Assembly (NCBI GenBank): GCA_002729765.1
Contig: PBYV01000006.1
Span: forward strand, 1-59,983
Length of the DNA: 59,983 bases
Source: Acidimicrobiaceae bacterium
GTDB taxonomy: Bacteria; Actinomycetota; Acidimicrobiia; Acidimicrobiales; MedAcidi-G1
Reading direction: 5' to 3'
The notes under the pieces: model-generated
Told to the model about the DNA's origin: nothing
Seen by the model: only the letters and a program-made list of their open reading frames with translations
Databases searched by the model: none
Part shown: in pieces, positions 8,118 to 17,617 of the stretch
Position numbering within the stretch: the first letter of the stretch is position 1
How the letters are laid out: every line of letters begins with the position of its first letter
Program-made: the position numbers and the translations under genes

Positions 8118-9771
8118 GATTTACTGGTGTAGAAACTTCTGAAAAGAAGTCACCGCCTTTATCATCTATAACAATAAAAGCAGGGAAGTTTTCAACTTCT
8201 ATTTTCCATACTGCTTCCATTCCCAGTTCCGGATAATCAATCACTTCTACTTTGCGAATTGACTCAGTTGTTAAGCGGGCTGCCGGCCCACCTATAGAAC
8301 CAAGATAAAAACCACCATGTAGAGAACAGGAATCAGAGACTTGTTTCGAACGGTTACCTTTTGCGAGCATTATCAAACTGGCTCCTGCAGATTGGAATTT
8401 TTCCACATAGACATCCATTCGTCCTGCAGTGGTTGGGCCAAAGGAACCCGAAGTATAACCTTCTGGAGTTTTCGCAGGACCTGCATAGTAGACAGGATGA
8501 TTAATAAGGTAGTCAGGCATAGGTTCGCCAGAATCAATGCGTTTAGCAATTTCAGCATGAGCTACATCTCTAGCTACCACTAAAGTTCCAGTTAAAGCTA
8601 GACGAGTTTTAACTGGGTGCTTGCTTAATTCAGACCTTATTTCGCTCATAGGCTTGTTCAAATCGATAGGAATGACTTCACCAGAAAGTTCATCTTCAAG
8701 TGTTTCGGGCAGAAAACGAGCGGGATCATCTTCGAGTTTTTCCAAAAAGATACCTTCAGAAGTTATTTTCCCTAGAGCTTGTCTGTCTGCAGAACATGAA
8801 ACTGCCACACCTACAGGATTGGAAGCTGCGTGGCGAGGAAGCCTAATAACTCTCACATCATGGCAAAAGTATTTACCCCCGAATTGAGCACCGATACCGA
8901 ATTCTCTGGTTAAGTCTAAAATTTTACTTTCCCATTCGAGGTCACGAAATCCATGGCCGCTTTCGCTTCCTTCTGTCGGTAGATGATCCAAATAACGAGC
9001 AGAAGCATATTTAGCTACTTTCAGATTAAATTCCGCAGATGTTCCTCCTATCACAACAGAGAGATGATACGGAGGGCATGCTGCAGTCCCTAGAGTCCTT
9101 AACTTTTCGTCTAGGAAACTAATTAAACGATCAGGTTCGAGAAGGGCTCTAGTTTCTTGAAAAAGAAAACTTTTGTTGGCTGAACCCCCACCCTTTGCCA
9201 TAAAAAGAAACTTGTATGAATCGCCTGGAACAGCTTCAATCTCAATCTGTGCAGGCAAATTTGTTTCAGTATTTTTTTCGGTAAACATGTCTATAGGTGC
9301 CATTTGAGAATAACGAAGGTTCGAAGTTGTGTAAGTGTCATAGACGCCTCTAGAAATGGCTTCTTTGTCGTCTGTATCAGTCAGAACCTGCTGGCCTTTC
9401 TTCGCCATGATTAGAGCAGTCCCTGTATCTTGACAAGACGGCAGGATACCTCCAGCAGAGATATTGGCATTATGGAGTAGTTCCAATGCGACGAAACGGT
9501 CGTTTTCCGAAGCTTCTGGATCTTCTAGTATTTCAGCTAGTTGAGATAAATGACTTGATCGAAATAAATGCGCGATATCCCGCATAGCTGTTGAGGTGAT
9601 AAGTCTTAAAGCTTCTTGTTCGACTTTAAGAAATTTTTTACCGTCTGGTCCCTCCACTTCGGAAACTCCTGAATTTCCTAAATGGTTAAATTCGGTTTCT
9701 TCGTACGGGTCGTTTAAGAGTGGTAGAAGATCTGTGTATTCAAATTCGGAAATTTGTTTATCTTCTGCCAT
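8110..9771 (-). CDS. fumA: class I fumarate hydratase (Fe-S, FumA-like)
   Basis: Oxygen-sensitive fumarase of the citric acid cycle, which interconverts fumarate and malate with a [4Fe-4S] cluster. Cluster cysteines fit C113 ([10 protein letters not shown]), C232 ([10 protein letters not shown]) and C326 (AVSCSADRQ); the spacing of the first two equals that of E. coli FumA. The C-terminal half carries the swivel-domain motif [17 protein letters not shown]. The 553-residue length is that of the single-chain enzyme, so both halves are fused. It is a monocistronic minus-strand gene, tail to tail with the dehalogenase. Confidence 0.93.
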   Translation of the reverse strand: MAEDKQISEFEYTDLLPLLNDPYEETEFNHLGNSGVSEVEGPDGKKFLKVEQEALRLITSTAMRDIAHLFRSSHLSQLAEILEDPEASENDRFVALELLHNANISAGGILPSCQDTGTALIMAKKGQQVLTDTDDKEAISRGVYDTYTTSNLRYSQMAPIDMFTEKNTETNLPAQIEIEAVPGDSYKFLFMAKGGGSANKSFLFQETRALLEPDRLISFLDEKLRTLGTAACPPYHLSVVIGGTSAEFNLKVAKYASARYLDHLPTEGSESGHGFRDLEWESKILDLTREFGIGAQFGGKYFCHDVRVIRLPRHAASNPVGVAVSCSADRQALGKITSEGIFLEKLEDDPARFLPETLEDELSGEVIPIDLNKPMSEIRSELSKHPVKTRLALTGTLVVARDVAHAEIAKRIDSGEPMPDYLINHPVYYAGPAKTPEGYTSGSFGPTTAGRMDVYVEKFQSAGASLIMLAKGNRSKQVSDSCSLHGGFYLGSIGGPAARLTTESIRKVEVIDYPELGMEAVWKIEVENFPAFIVIDDKGGDFFSEVSTPVNLS

Positions 9772-9831
9772 ATCTCCAAACTACCTCTTCATGAGGCACT
9801 AGTTAGTTGATTAAATAATGAATATTTGACT

Positions 9832-10875
9832 TCAACCGGCTAAAAGGTCAGATGCGATTTTATCCCACATAGAAGAATCGCTATTCGAACCGAGACTATA
9901 GAAAGCCATTCTGTCGACAACATTTCCGTATCTTTCAAGTACACCAGGAGCTATTGCTTCAGGTTCTCCAACAACTGCGAAAGTTTCTAACATTTCGTCA
10001 TCGATGATTGTTCCCATCTCCTGCCATGCTCCCTCTTTTGACATTCTGTTGAGTTCGCTTTGAGCGTCTCCCCATCCGTGTAAATCAAGAACTGGACGAT
10101 AAGCAGGTGTTGAAGCATAGAAAGCTATTTGTTGTCTAATGGCTGTTGAAGAATTTTCGATTGCCTGTTCGTCGTTTCCGGTTACAACAAAACCAGGTCC
10201 TACAATTTCGAAGGAATCTAAACTACGTCCTGATTTATCTAAACCACGTTGCACTGCTGGAATAGTCACCTCTTTTAAGTAACGTTCGGTGCTGAAGGCA
10301 TGACAAATGATTCCGTCACAAACCTCTCCAGCGACTTCAGACATAAGGGGTCCGACGGCAGAAATAAAAATCTTTGGACTTCCGTGATTACTTGGACCTG
10401 GATTGAAAAAAGGTGACATCAAAGTATGTGTATAAAAGTCACCTCTAAAATCTAGCCTTGAGCCATCTTGCCAAGAGTCCCAGATTGCTCTAATAGCAGC
10501 AACCATTTCACGCATCCGTGCTGCTGGTTTTGACCATTCCATCGAAAATCTTTTAGTTATGTGCGGTTTTATTTGAGTTCCAAGTCCCAGAATAAAACGG
10601 CCTTTACTGTAGTTTTGCAGGTCGTAACCAATATTGGCGAGAATCATTGGGTTACGGGCAAAAGCTACAGCAATTGAAGTTCCTAATTCTATTTTTTCAG
10701 TGTGTTCAGCAGCGATCATATGAGGAAAAAATGGGTCGTGGCTTGTTTCTGCTGTCCAAGCACCTGAATAACCCTTGGCTTCAAGTTGTTTAGCTGAATC
10801 AATTATTGGCTGAAATCCACCTTCCAGCGAGGTTGGGAATGCAGCTCCTAGGCCGCCATCAATTTTCATAGACAT
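9832..10875 (-). CDS. LLM-class F420-dependent oxidoreductase
   Basis: A TIM-barrel protein of the bacterial luciferase-like superfamily. Conserved family blocks are visible: GYSGAWTAETSHDPFF near the N terminus, IELGTSIAVAFARNP, SKGRFILGLGTQIKPHI and the region with ISAVGP. The length (347) and these blocks fit the actinobacterial MSMEG_2256-like F420 group, whose substrates are largely unknown. FMN instead of F420 is possible. The start ATG is 74 bases from the divergent Fur-family gene, so both may use one promoter region. Confidence 0.82.
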   Translation of the reverse strand: MSMKIDGGLGAAFPTSLEGGFQPIIDSAKQLEAKGYSGAWTAETSHDPFFPHMIAAEHTEKIELGTSIAVAFARNPMILANIGYDLQNYSKGRFILGLGTQIKPHITKRFSMEWSKPAARMREMVAAIRAIWDSWQDGSRLDFRGDFYTHTLMSPFFNPGPSNHGSPKIFISAVGPLMSEVAGEVCDGIICHAFSTERYLKEVTIPAVQRGLDKSGRSLDSFEIVGPGFVVTGNDEQAIENSSTAIRQQIAFYASTPAYRPVLDLHGWGDAQSELNRMSKEGAWQEMGTIIDDEMLETFAVVGEPEAIAPGVLERYGNVVDRMAFYSLGSNSDSSMWDKIASDLLAG

Positions 10876-10914
10876 GACCGTAGCGCGTGAAATGGAAATT
10901 TTGAAGTTTTAATG

Positions 10915-10930
10915 ATTATTGCTTAATAAT
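10915..10930. promoter_or_regulatory. perfect inverted repeat before Fur-family gene (candidate operator)
   Basis: ATTATT-GCTT-AATAAT is a perfect 6-4-6 inverted repeat in the 74-base divergent region, ending 19 bases before the GTG of the Fur-family gene. AT-rich palindromes at this place are typical of Fur-type operators, so autoregulation is plausible. The site does not closely match a canonical Fur or Zur box, so the assignment is inference. Confidence 0.4.
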
Positions 10931-10949
10931 GTTCTTCTAAACTCTTGAT

Positions 10950-11432
10950 GTGGCAATAGAAAAGAAAATAAGTAATGAGTTGCATCTTTTAGCTGCTCGC
11001 AGATTAAGGGCAGCTGGTATGCGTTACAGCAAATCCAGGAAGGCCATAGTCGAAGTTTTGGCTAGTGCAGGTAGACCTTTAACGCTTGATGAAGTTTTGG
11101 CTTTCAACTCGGATGACAATTTGGCGCAGAGCTCTGTTTACAGAAACTCAACTGAACTTGTAGACGCCGGTGTTGTTAAATGCTTAGCATCAGGGAAGGA
11201 TCACAATCGTTTTGAATTGGATGAGTCAATAATTGGGCATCATCATCACTTCGTATGTTTAGATTGTGGGGAGATAGAGGATTTTGAAGTTCCTGAATAT
11301 TTTGAAAAAGAAATACTTCGGTTAGAAGCGGAACTTGTAGAGAAGGGGCTGTCGGTCGAAGGGCATACGTTAGACATACAAGGACGTTGTCCTAAGTGTT
11401 CGAAGACAATAGTAGGTAATTTTGTTTCTTAA
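10950..11432 (+). CDS. Fur-family metal-responsive repressor
   Basis: A winged-helix repressor of the Fur/Zur/PerR family, 160 residues. The N-terminal half carries the DNA-binding domain (about 15-90, with SSVYRNSTELVDAG as recognition region). The C-terminal half has the metal-binding HHHHFVCLDCGEIEDF and CPKC at the end, giving two CxxC pairs for a structural zinc. The start is GTG. Whether it senses iron, zinc or peroxide cannot be decided. It overlaps the next gene by 11 bases. Confidence 0.88.
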   Translation: MAIEKKISNELHLLAARRLRAAGMRYSKSRKAIVEVLASAGRPLTLDEVLAFNSDDNLAQSSVYRNSTELVDAGVVKCLASGKDHNRFELDESIIGHHHHFVCLDCGEIEDFEVPEYFEKEILRLEAELVEKGLSVEGHTLDIQGRCPKCSKTIVGNFVS

Positions 11433-11919
11433 ACGCAATGCAGCTCGAGTTGTTCTCCTCGATAACAAAAAAAGAATTTTCTTAGTAAATGCTGAGGATC
11501 CGATAGACCCATTTAAACAACCGTGGTGGGAAATTCCAGGTGGAGGTATCGGTAGAGGAGAAGACAGTGCTATTGCTGCAGAGCGTGAATTGTACGAAGA
11601 GACAGGTATCGACTCAATTCAGATGGGGCCAGTTATTTGGACTCAGCATGTTCAATTTACTTTCGGTGGTTATTTCTTCGACAGTTATGAGAAAATTCAT
11701 GTTGCATGGTGTGACGGGGGAGAATACCGTCCTCAGCATTTAGAAGCTTTGGAAGCGGCTGCTTTTCTAGGAGCCAGATGGTGGGATGTTAGCGAACTGC
11801 TCCAATCAGAAGAACCAGTTTTACCAACTTTGCTGAGAGAATATATAACACCAATTGTTTCTGGGGATCTTCCTGAAGAACCAATTGATATTTCTCCGGT
11901 TCAATTGGAAGAAAATTAA
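11422..11919 (+). CDS. Nudix hydrolase
   Basis: A 165-residue Nudix protein with a full box: GGGIGRGEDSAIAAERELYE followed by ETGI, matching GX5EX7REUXEEXGU. Nudix enzymes cleave nucleoside diphosphates linked to another moiety; the substrate here is unknown. The likely start is the TTG at 11422, inside the end of the Fur-family gene, which suggests translational coupling. It overlaps the convergent small membrane-protein gene by 4 bases. Confidence 0.85.
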   Translation: MFLKRNAARVVLLDNKKRIFLVNAEDPIDPFKQPWWEIPGGGIGRGEDSAIAAERELYEETGIDSIQMGPVIWTQHVQFTFGGYFFDSYEKIHVAWCDGGEYRPQHLEALEAAAFLGARWWDVSELLQSEEPVLPTLLREYITPIVSGDLPEEPIDISPVQLEEN

Positions 11920-12179
11920 TTTTGTTCTTTTTCTTCGCGTTCTGCTCCTCTGACTGCATAGTGAAGCAAAATCGATGGAGCTAGGACTATAGATCCAACT
12001 ATTAAAAGAACAGTTAAAGTTTTGGCAACAAGATTATTAAATTCGACAGTAAATCCAATAGCGAAAATAATCAGTGCAAGAAAAAAAATTGAGTATCCGA
12101 TTTTTCGTCCAGTATTAGCTATTAAAGAAGCTTGTTTACGACGGATAGCGAGAGAGTTTGAGTCACTTGAACTTGTCAT
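11916..12179 (-). CDS. small two-helix membrane protein, unknown function
   Basis: An 87-residue protein with two strongly hydrophobic segments (about 28-47 and 53-75), a basic N-terminal stretch RRKQASLIANTGRK and a charged C-terminal tail GAEREEKEQN. I do not recognise the family. It follows the septum-formation-type lipoprotein gene by two bases on the same strand, so the two are probably co-transcribed. Confidence 0.65.
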   Translation of the reverse strand: MTSSSDSNSLAIRRKQASLIANTGRKIGYSIFFLALIIFAIGFTVEFNNLVAKTLTVLLIVGSIVLAPSILLHYAVRGAEREEKEQN

Positions 12180-12181
12180 CT

Positions 12182-12763
12182 CTACTCCTTGGAACCACGG
12201 GCCGTGCCTATAAGTTCTTCACCTTGTTTATATATGTAACAATGAATACCTCTGAATCTAGCTTTTGAATCCTCAAAGTTTGTTCGGTTTGGAGTCAGGA
12301 AACCTATTTTAAGTTTTGATAATTCGTAGATCTCTTCAATAAAATCTTCAAATTCGTCATAACAAACTGAAGTCGCAAAAGTTTGCATTTCTTGATCTCC
12401 AGGCCATGGGGCACCAGGTCCGGCGGGGTGTTCAATTCTGAAAAATATTTCATGTTGGTGTGGACCCTTACAAGAGACTTTTGTATCTATCTCCACCAGC
12501 CGTTCAGCATTTGTCCAAGAGTAATGATTAAAACAGTCGCCAGCGGCAAGATTGTGTACATTAACTACCTCTCCGATCCAGTTAGGTGTGGATTGTGTAG
12601 TCACTGTTGGTTTCACTTCAACGGCGCTAGTTGTGCTGTTTATCGGTGTGGTTTCACTAACGTTTTCAGCAGTTTTTGAACAAGCTATAAAGAGAAAAGT
12701 TGAAGCGAGAAATAAAAGCAATACATCTCTTTTTTTCTTTGAAAAAGACATTAATTTAAACAC
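12182..12763 (-). CDS. lipoprotein with septum-formation-like domain
   Basis: An N-terminal signal with lipobox LFIAC (lipid-attachment Cys28 from the GTG start) is followed by a threonine/serine-rich linker. The extracellular domain has LAAGDCFNHYSW, VSCKGPHQHEIFF, SVCYDEFEDF and RGIHCYIY, with four regularly placed cysteines. This cysteine pattern, with C-PHxHE-F, resembles the actinobacterial septum-formation domain (PF13845); the role is unproven. An ATG at 12751 is an alternative start. It is divergent from ccmA, 47 bases away. Confidence 0.65.
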   Translation of the reverse strand: MFKLMSFSKKKRDVLLLFLASTFLFIACSKTAENVSETTPINSTTSAVEVKPTVTTQSTPNWIGEVVNVHNLAAGDCFNHYSWTNAERLVEIDTKVSCKGPHQHEIFFRIEHPAGPGAPWPGDQEMQTFATSVCYDEFEDFIEEIYELSKLKIGFLTPNRTNFEDSKARFRGIHCYIYKQGEELIGTARGSKE

Positions 12764-12810
12764 AAGACAAGGTTAGGGGTGCTGGGTCGATCTGACGGTA
12801 CCGTGGGCTC

Positions 12811-13479
12811 GTGTCTGTTGTAAAACTTGACGGTTTAGTTGCTTTATTAGAAGGTTTTCCAGCTTTAACAGGAGTTGATCTTTCTGTGGATGCTGGTGAA
12901 ATAGTTTTTGTAAAAGGTCCTAATGGGGCCGGGAAAACAACTTTGTTGCACTTATGTGCAGGACTAATACAACCGAAAGACGGAACAGGTCTAATTTTGG
13001 GGCACGATCTGTCTTCAGAGAGAACTGCAATAAGGAAAAGAGTTGGACTACTTTCACATAGTTCAGGACTATATAGAGATCTCACAGTATTAGAAAATAT
13101 TACTTTCTGGACTCGGATTGCAGGAGTTGAACAATCAGAAATTGATAGCCGTATTTCATGGGCCCTCAAGAGAATGGAATTGGATAATAGATTGCAAAAT
13201 CAGAAAGTCCGTTCTTTGTCTGTAGGTCAAAAAAGAAGAACGTCGTTAGCGGTTTTCATAGTTCGTAGACCAGATTTGTGGCTTATGGACGAACCACATG
13301 CAGGGCTTGACCAAGAGGGAAGGCAGATTGTAGATGACCTTATTGAAGAGTCAGTAGAAGCTGGAGCTACAGTCGTTGTTGCGTCTCATGACTTGGAGCG
13401 TGTTTTAAACATTTCGACAAGAGTAGTGACTCTTTCCGGGGGCGCAGTGGTGGGTGTGGACCATGGTGGAAATAAATGA
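12811..13479 (+). CDS. ccmA: heme exporter ATP-binding protein CcmA
   Basis: ATPase of the CcmAB complex, which releases holo-CcmE from CcmC in System I cytochrome c maturation. It has Walker A GPNGAGKT (36-43), signature LSVGQKRRTSLA, Walker B LWLMDEPHAGLD and a length of 222 residues. The start is GTG. It opens an operon of eight or nine ccm genes and overlaps ccmB by 4 bases. The signature LSVGQ resembles that of CcmA proteins, and the context settles the assignment. Confidence 0.92.
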   Translation: MSVVKLDGLVALLEGFPALTGVDLSVDAGEIVFVKGPNGAGKTTLLHLCAGLIQPKDGTGLILGHDLSSERTAIRKRVGLLSHSSGLYRDLTVLENITFWTRIAGVEQSEIDSRISWALKRMELDNRLQNQKVRSLSVGQKRRTSLAVFIVRRPDLWLMDEPHAGLDQEGRQIVDDLIEESVEAGATVVVASHDLERVLNISTRVVTLSGGAVVGVDHGGNK

Positions 13480-14150
13480 AAAGACTTTTTGCTGACATTG
13501 GGCTTATAACGGGTAAAGACTTGAAGATTGAATTACGTTCAAGGGTTCTCATCAATCAAGTAGCTCCATTTGCTTTAATGATTCTTGTTTTATTTGGTAT
13601 TGCTCTTGACGCAGATCAACAATCGTTGAGGAATTTTGCCTCAGGTCTATTTTGGATTTCAGTTTTGCTTTGTGCCTTAATGGCGATTTCCCGCTCGATG
13701 ACTATAGAGCGAGATGATGAAGCACTGGTTGGGCTAAATCTGTCAGGAGTCGACCCACTCGCTATATTTTTGGGTAAGACATGTGCAATAGCAATACAAT
13801 TGTTGATTCTTGAAATTTTTCTAGGTGTAGGAATAATTTTGTTATACAGATCAGAAGTAGAAGATTTATTGTTACTAGTTTCGACTGGTTTGTTCGCGTG
13901 TATAGCAATATCAGCTTTAGGTACGATTTTTGGATTTTTAGCTTCAGGTCTAGGAGTTCGTGAAACACTTCTACCCATTCTTCTTTTGCCGTTACTTCTA
14001 CCTGTTCTTATAGGCGCAACTCGAGCTTTCGACGATGCCTTAGGTGTTGCTGCTATAAATGGTTGGAACTGGTTTGCTTTCGTAGCAGGTCTGACAGTTA
14101 TCCTCACCTCTGTTGGGGCAGGAGCAAATCATCTTATGGTCGAGAACTAA
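13476..14150 (+). CDS. ccmB: heme exporter permease CcmB
   Basis: Membrane partner of CcmA, 224 residues with about six hydrophobic segments. The N-terminal region (ITGKDLKIELRSR) and the following RSMTIERDDEALVGLNLSGV segment are typical of CcmB. The ATG overlaps the end of ccmA (ATGA). It acts in the inner membrane, forming CcmA2B1C1 with CcmC. Confidence 0.9.
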   Translation: MKRLFADIGLITGKDLKIELRSRVLINQVAPFALMILVLFGIALDADQQSLRNFASGLFWISVLLCALMAISRSMTIERDDEALVGLNLSGVDPLAIFLGKTCAIAIQLLILEIFLGVGIILLYRSEVEDLLLLVSTGLFACIAISALGTIFGFLASGLGVRETLLPILLLPLLLPVLIGATRAFDDALGVAAINGWNWFAFVAGLTVILTSVGAGANHLMVEN

Positions 14151-14170
14151 GAGAAATTGGAAATGGATAG

Positions 14171-14929
14171 ATGACAAGTTCGCTTACAACCGCATCAAAA
14201 GGTTCAAAAATTTTAGGAATGACTTCGATCGTTGGATTTGTGGTTTTAGTACTTTTAGCTTTTTTCGTAACAGATCCAGATATTAGATTTCATCCTGAGA
14301 CAGGTGAAGAGTTTGGACAGTTTGATGCGGTTCGACTTTTATATCTGCACGTGCCCATGGCGATAGTTACATATTTGGCTTTTGTGGTCTGTGCAATAGC
14401 AAGTGCCGGATATTTAGTTAAACGTACATTCTGGTGGGACTCGATGGCTCATGCTGCTGGTGAAGTTGGTACTCTCACTTGCGCTTTAGTTCTTATTACT
14501 GGTTCTATATGGGGTAGACCCGTGTGGAATACATGGTGGGAGTGGGGCGATGTGAGACTGATGAGCACCCTTATTCTTTTTCTTTTATTTCTTGGATATC
14601 TAGCATTACGTGGAGCTTTCGTAAGCCCACAACATGCAGCACGACCTGCTGCCATAGTCGCACTTATTGCAGTTTTGGACATTCCTCTCATAAACCGATC
14701 AGTTGAGTGGTGGGAAAATAGAACACTTCATCAGAAATCAACATTGTCAGAGCTCAAAATCGAAGATTTAACTCTTTTTACATTAGTGTTAGGGATTTTA
14801 GTGTCAGTGCTTGTGGTGTCGTGGTTGATTCTGCATCGATTCAGAGTCGCATGGTTGGAACATGTTGAGTTTGAACAGGGAGTAAAAACTGCGATTGAAG
14901 AGCGTCGACATTTGGGGCACGGGGATTAA
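14171..14929 (+). CDS. ccmC: heme-handling protein CcmC
   Basis: CcmC loads heme onto CcmE. The protein has six membrane segments and the tryptophan-rich heme-handling signature: WGRPVWNTWWEWGDVR at about residues 117-132. Conserved His residues flank it (LYLHVPMA before, and RTLHQKSTL near residue 185). The 252-residue length is normal. It belongs to the ccm operon between ccmB and ccmD. Confidence 0.93.
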   Translation: MTSSLTTASKGSKILGMTSIVGFVVLVLLAFFVTDPDIRFHPETGEEFGQFDAVRLLYLHVPMAIVTYLAFVVCAIASAGYLVKRTFWWDSMAHAAGEVGTLTCALVLITGSIWGRPVWNTWWEWGDVRLMSTLILFLLFLGYLALRGAFVSPQHAARPAAIVALIAVLDIPLINRSVEWWENRTLHQKSTLSELKIEDLTLFTLVLGILVSVLVVSWLILHRFRVAWLEHVEFEQGVKTAIEERRHLGHGD

Positions 14930-14933
14930 CGAT

Positions 14934-15092
14934 ATGACACATTTAGGTTATTTACTTGCAGGTTGGGGTTTGTCTTCTTTCATAGTTTTGCTTTATGCGT
15001 TTCGTCTACTTAAAAGAGGAGCTCAACTGTCAGCTCGAGTTCCATCTGACCAAGCTCGTTGGATGAGCTCGCCAAAACAAAATGGCAGGTGA
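14934..15092 (+). CDS. ccmD: CcmD-like small membrane protein
   Basis: A 52-residue protein with a single membrane helix (about residues 4-24, THLGYLLAGWGLSSFIVLLY) followed by a basic stretch RLLKRGAQ. Size, topology and position between ccmC and ccmE fit CcmD, which helps release heme-loaded CcmE. I chose the ATG at 14934, 4 bases after the ccmC stop. Its stop overlaps a GTG that probably starts ccmE. Confidence 0.8.
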   Translation: MTHLGYLLAGWGLSSFIVLLYAFRLLKRGAQLSARVPSDQARWMSSPKQNGR

Positions 15093-15601
15093 AACCTTTG
15101 GAAGAGTTAACACCCAGACAAGATCGAATTGAAAAGAAAAACTCTGCTCTATTACCAAAATTTGCCGGAGTGTTGCTTTTGGTCATAGTCGTTATTGTTT
15201 TATTTAAGACGTTGGGAAATGCTTCCTTATTTTTTTATCCAGTTGACGAAGCAGTAGAAAAAAGAGTCGAACTTCAAGACAGACGCTTTCGTGTAATCGG
15301 AACTCCACAGCCTGAAATTTTTGAAACCACGTTATCCGGTCGTCAAGTTCTTGTTTTTACTTTATGTACAGGAGATATTTACGCTGACGTAGTTCATGAA
15401 GGCGATCCTGCAGAATTGTTTAATCCAGGAGTTCCAGTAGTTTTACAAGGAGTTTGGAGAGAAATTCAGCCTCCGAGTATGGAAAAACTCCGATATTCAC
15501 CAAATGATGGGTGGCACATAGAAACTGACAGCATGGTGGTTAAACATGACAATGATTACCGGTCAGACCGTGCTGAATTAGAGTCTTGCAGTAGTGAATA
15601 G
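15089..15601 (+). CDS. ccmE: heme chaperone CcmE
   Basis: CcmE carries heme covalently across the membrane to CcmF. It has one N-terminal membrane segment (FAGVLLLVIVVIVLF), an OB-fold region, and the heme-attachment motif VVKHDNDY near the C terminus, so it is the His-type and not the Cys-type variant. I chose the GTG at 15089, which overlaps the ccmD stop as GTGA and has GGCAGG just upstream; a TTG at 15059 would add 10 residues. The Asp/Tyr-following heme motif is intact. Confidence 0.9.
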   Translation: MKPLEELTPRQDRIEKKNSALLPKFAGVLLLVIVVIVLFKTLGNASLFFYPVDEAVEKRVELQDRRFRVIGTPQPEIFETTLSGRQVLVFTLCTGDIYADVVHEGDPAELFNPGVPVVLQGVWREIQPPSMEKLRYSPNDGWHIETDSMVVKHDNDYRSDRAELESCSSE

Positions 15602-15643
15602 CATGCTGTATCTAGCTCTTGATCAACTGGCTAATAAATAATA

Positions 15644-17617
15644 ATGAATACAGATTTAGGAACCGCATTTGTAGCTTTGGGTTTGGCCGCGTCTTTATTA
15701 GCTGTCGGTAATCAGATTTATGGGCTGATCACTAAAAGGTCAGATCTGTTGTCACGGGTTCAAATTCCAGTATTAATTATGGTCATCGCTGCCGTCGGTC
15801 AAGTAGCTGTAATGGAAAGAGCTTTAATAACACGTGATTTCACAGTTGCTTATGTGGCGCAACATGGGAGCACCAGAACACCAGCTTTGTTTAATATTGC
15901 TACTCTCTGGTCAGCGCTTGAAGGCTCAATATTGCTGTGGGTTCTGATCCTTGTGGGCTATCTGGGTTTAGTGGTTTGGAGATTTAAGAGCCGTCTTGAA
16001 GATCCTCTTGTTGCATGGGCAGTAACTGTTATATCTATAGTCTGCATTTTCTTTTTTATATTGTTGATAGGGCCTGCATACCCATTTGGAGAGTTTGACC
16101 CTTGGCCAGGCTTTGATGGACCAGGCCCTAATCCACTTTTACAAAATCATATTTTGATGGCGTTTCACCCTCCAATTTTGTATCTGGGTTATGTGGGAAT
16201 GACAGTCCCTTTCTCTTTTGCTATTGCCGCTTTGATTACCGGAAGAGTAGGAGAGGGTTGGCTTGTGCAGACCAGAAAGTGGACTCTTATTGCATGGGGA
16301 TGCTTGTCGCTTGGAATAATTCTCGGTTCTTGGTGGTCATATGAGATTTTGGGATGGGGTGGCTATTGGGCCTGGGATCCAGTTGAGAATGCTTCTTTTT
16401 TACCATGGCTTACTTCTACAGCTTTTTTGCATTCCGTAATGATTCAAGAAAAGAAAGGGATGTTGAGAGTGTGGAATCTATCCCTTCTTTGTGCAACTTT
16501 CTCATTAACTATCCTTGGTACTTTTATAACCCGATCAGGCGTTCTTGAGTCAGTGCACTCCTTTACAGAATCAGGCATTGGGCCTCTACTGCTCGGATTT
16601 TTTCTTTTGGTAGTAATCACAAGTGTCGGTTTGATTACATGGAGAGGGGAAAGTTTACGAAGCCCTGGTTCGATCAGCTCACCACTATCTAGAACCGGAG
16701 CATTTTTGCTTAACAACCTTTTATTTGGTTGTTTTGCGTTCGTGGTTTTTCTTGGAACAGTTTTTCCCTTGATAGTAGAAGCTTTGAATGGAGACCGAAT
16801 ATCTGTTGGTAATCCTTATTTTGTAAAAATGTCAACGCCAATTGGTTTTGCTTTGCTATTTATGATGGCCATAGCTCCAGCTCTATCATGGGGGAAAACT
16901 GAACTTGAAACCCTTTCAAAACGACTTACACCGTCTGTTGTTTGTGGATCAATAGCGATGCTCGCTGGGGTTGTTGTAGGTAGCAGAGGTTTCGTTCCAA
17001 CTCTGGCTTTGGGTTTTGGAGGTTTTGCGGCTGGTAGCGCTATTAGACAAATTTCATTTGGGTTTAGATCGAGGAAATTTAGGGGATTGCTCGGGAGAAA
17101 TGGTGGCGGGATGGTAGTCCATTTAGGTGTGATAATTCTGGCGGTAGCGTTGGCATGTTCTTCCTCTTTTTTAAGACAGGCCGAGTTTAAATTTGAGCAA
17201 ATTGGTGACCAGGCAACATTAGGCGGTCATGAATTCAAATTTGATGGTATTGAACGTGTGGAGCTTAAGGAAAAGAACAAAATTATTGCGAAAATTTTTA
17301 TAGACGATGAGTTATTCAAACCCTCAATAAACCAGTTTCCATTCGGGGGTAGAAGTATCGGGACCCCGACTACACGTTCAACTTGGAAAGATGACGTTCA
17401 ATTAGCCGTACTGTCCGTTCCAGAAGAAAGTGAACAGAAAAATACAATAATTAGAGTCACGATCCAACCTATGGTTTGGTGGATTTGGTTTGGCGGGGGA
17501 GTGATGGTTTTAGGAACTATTTTTTCTTTATTCTCAAGAAGAAAAACTCTCTCTGAAGAGTCTGTTATATCAAGCAACGAAAATATTCAAGAATTGGAAA
17601 TCAATGAGTCCGTCTAA
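15644..17617 (+). CDS. ccmF: cytochrome c heme lyase subunit CcmF
   Basis: CcmF takes heme from CcmE and attaches it to apocytochrome c. The 657-residue protein has about 15 membrane segments, the WWD heme domain GGYWAWDPVENASFLPWL (about residues 240-257), and a periplasmic domain before the last helix that contains PTTRSTWKDDVQL. Length and layout are those of full-length CcmF. It starts 42 bases after ccmE and overlaps ccmG by 14 bases. Confidence 0.95.
   Translation: MNTDLGTAFVALGLAASLLAVGNQIYGLITKRSDLLSRVQIPVLIMVIAAVGQVAVMERALITRDFTVAYVAQHGSTRTPALFNIATLWSALEGSILLWVLILVGYLGLVVWRFKSRLEDPLVAWAVTVISIVCIFFFILLIGPAYPFGEFDPWPGFDGPGPNPLLQNHILMAFHPPILYLGYVGMTVPFSFAIAALITGRVGEGWLVQTRKWTLIAWGCLSLGIILGSWWSYEILGWGGYWAWDPVENASFLPWLTSTAFLHSVMIQEKKGMLRVWNLSLLCATFSLTILGTFITRSGVLESVHSFTESGIGPLLLGFFLLVVITSVGLITWRGESLRSPGSISSPLSRTGAFLLNNLLFGCFAFVVFLGTVFPLIVEALNGDRISVGNPYFVKMSTPIGFALLFMMAIAPALSWGKTELETLSKRLTPSVVCGSIAMLAGVVVGSRGFVPTLALGFGGFAAGSAIRQISFGFRSRKFRGLLGRNGGGMVVHLGVIILAVALACSSSFLRQAEFKFEQIGDQATLGGHEFKFDGIERVELKEKNKIIAKIFIDDELFKPSINQFPFGGRSIGTPTTRSTWKDDVQLAVLSVPEESEQKNTIIRVTIQPMVWWIWFGGGVMVLGTIFSLFSRRKTLSEESVISSNENIQELEINESV

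Noticed and set aside
13616-14107. 163-codon minus-strand open frame opposite ccmB
   Set aside because: It lies entirely inside a well-supported ccm gene and its sequence has the Lys/Pro/Ser-rich look of an antisense shadow.
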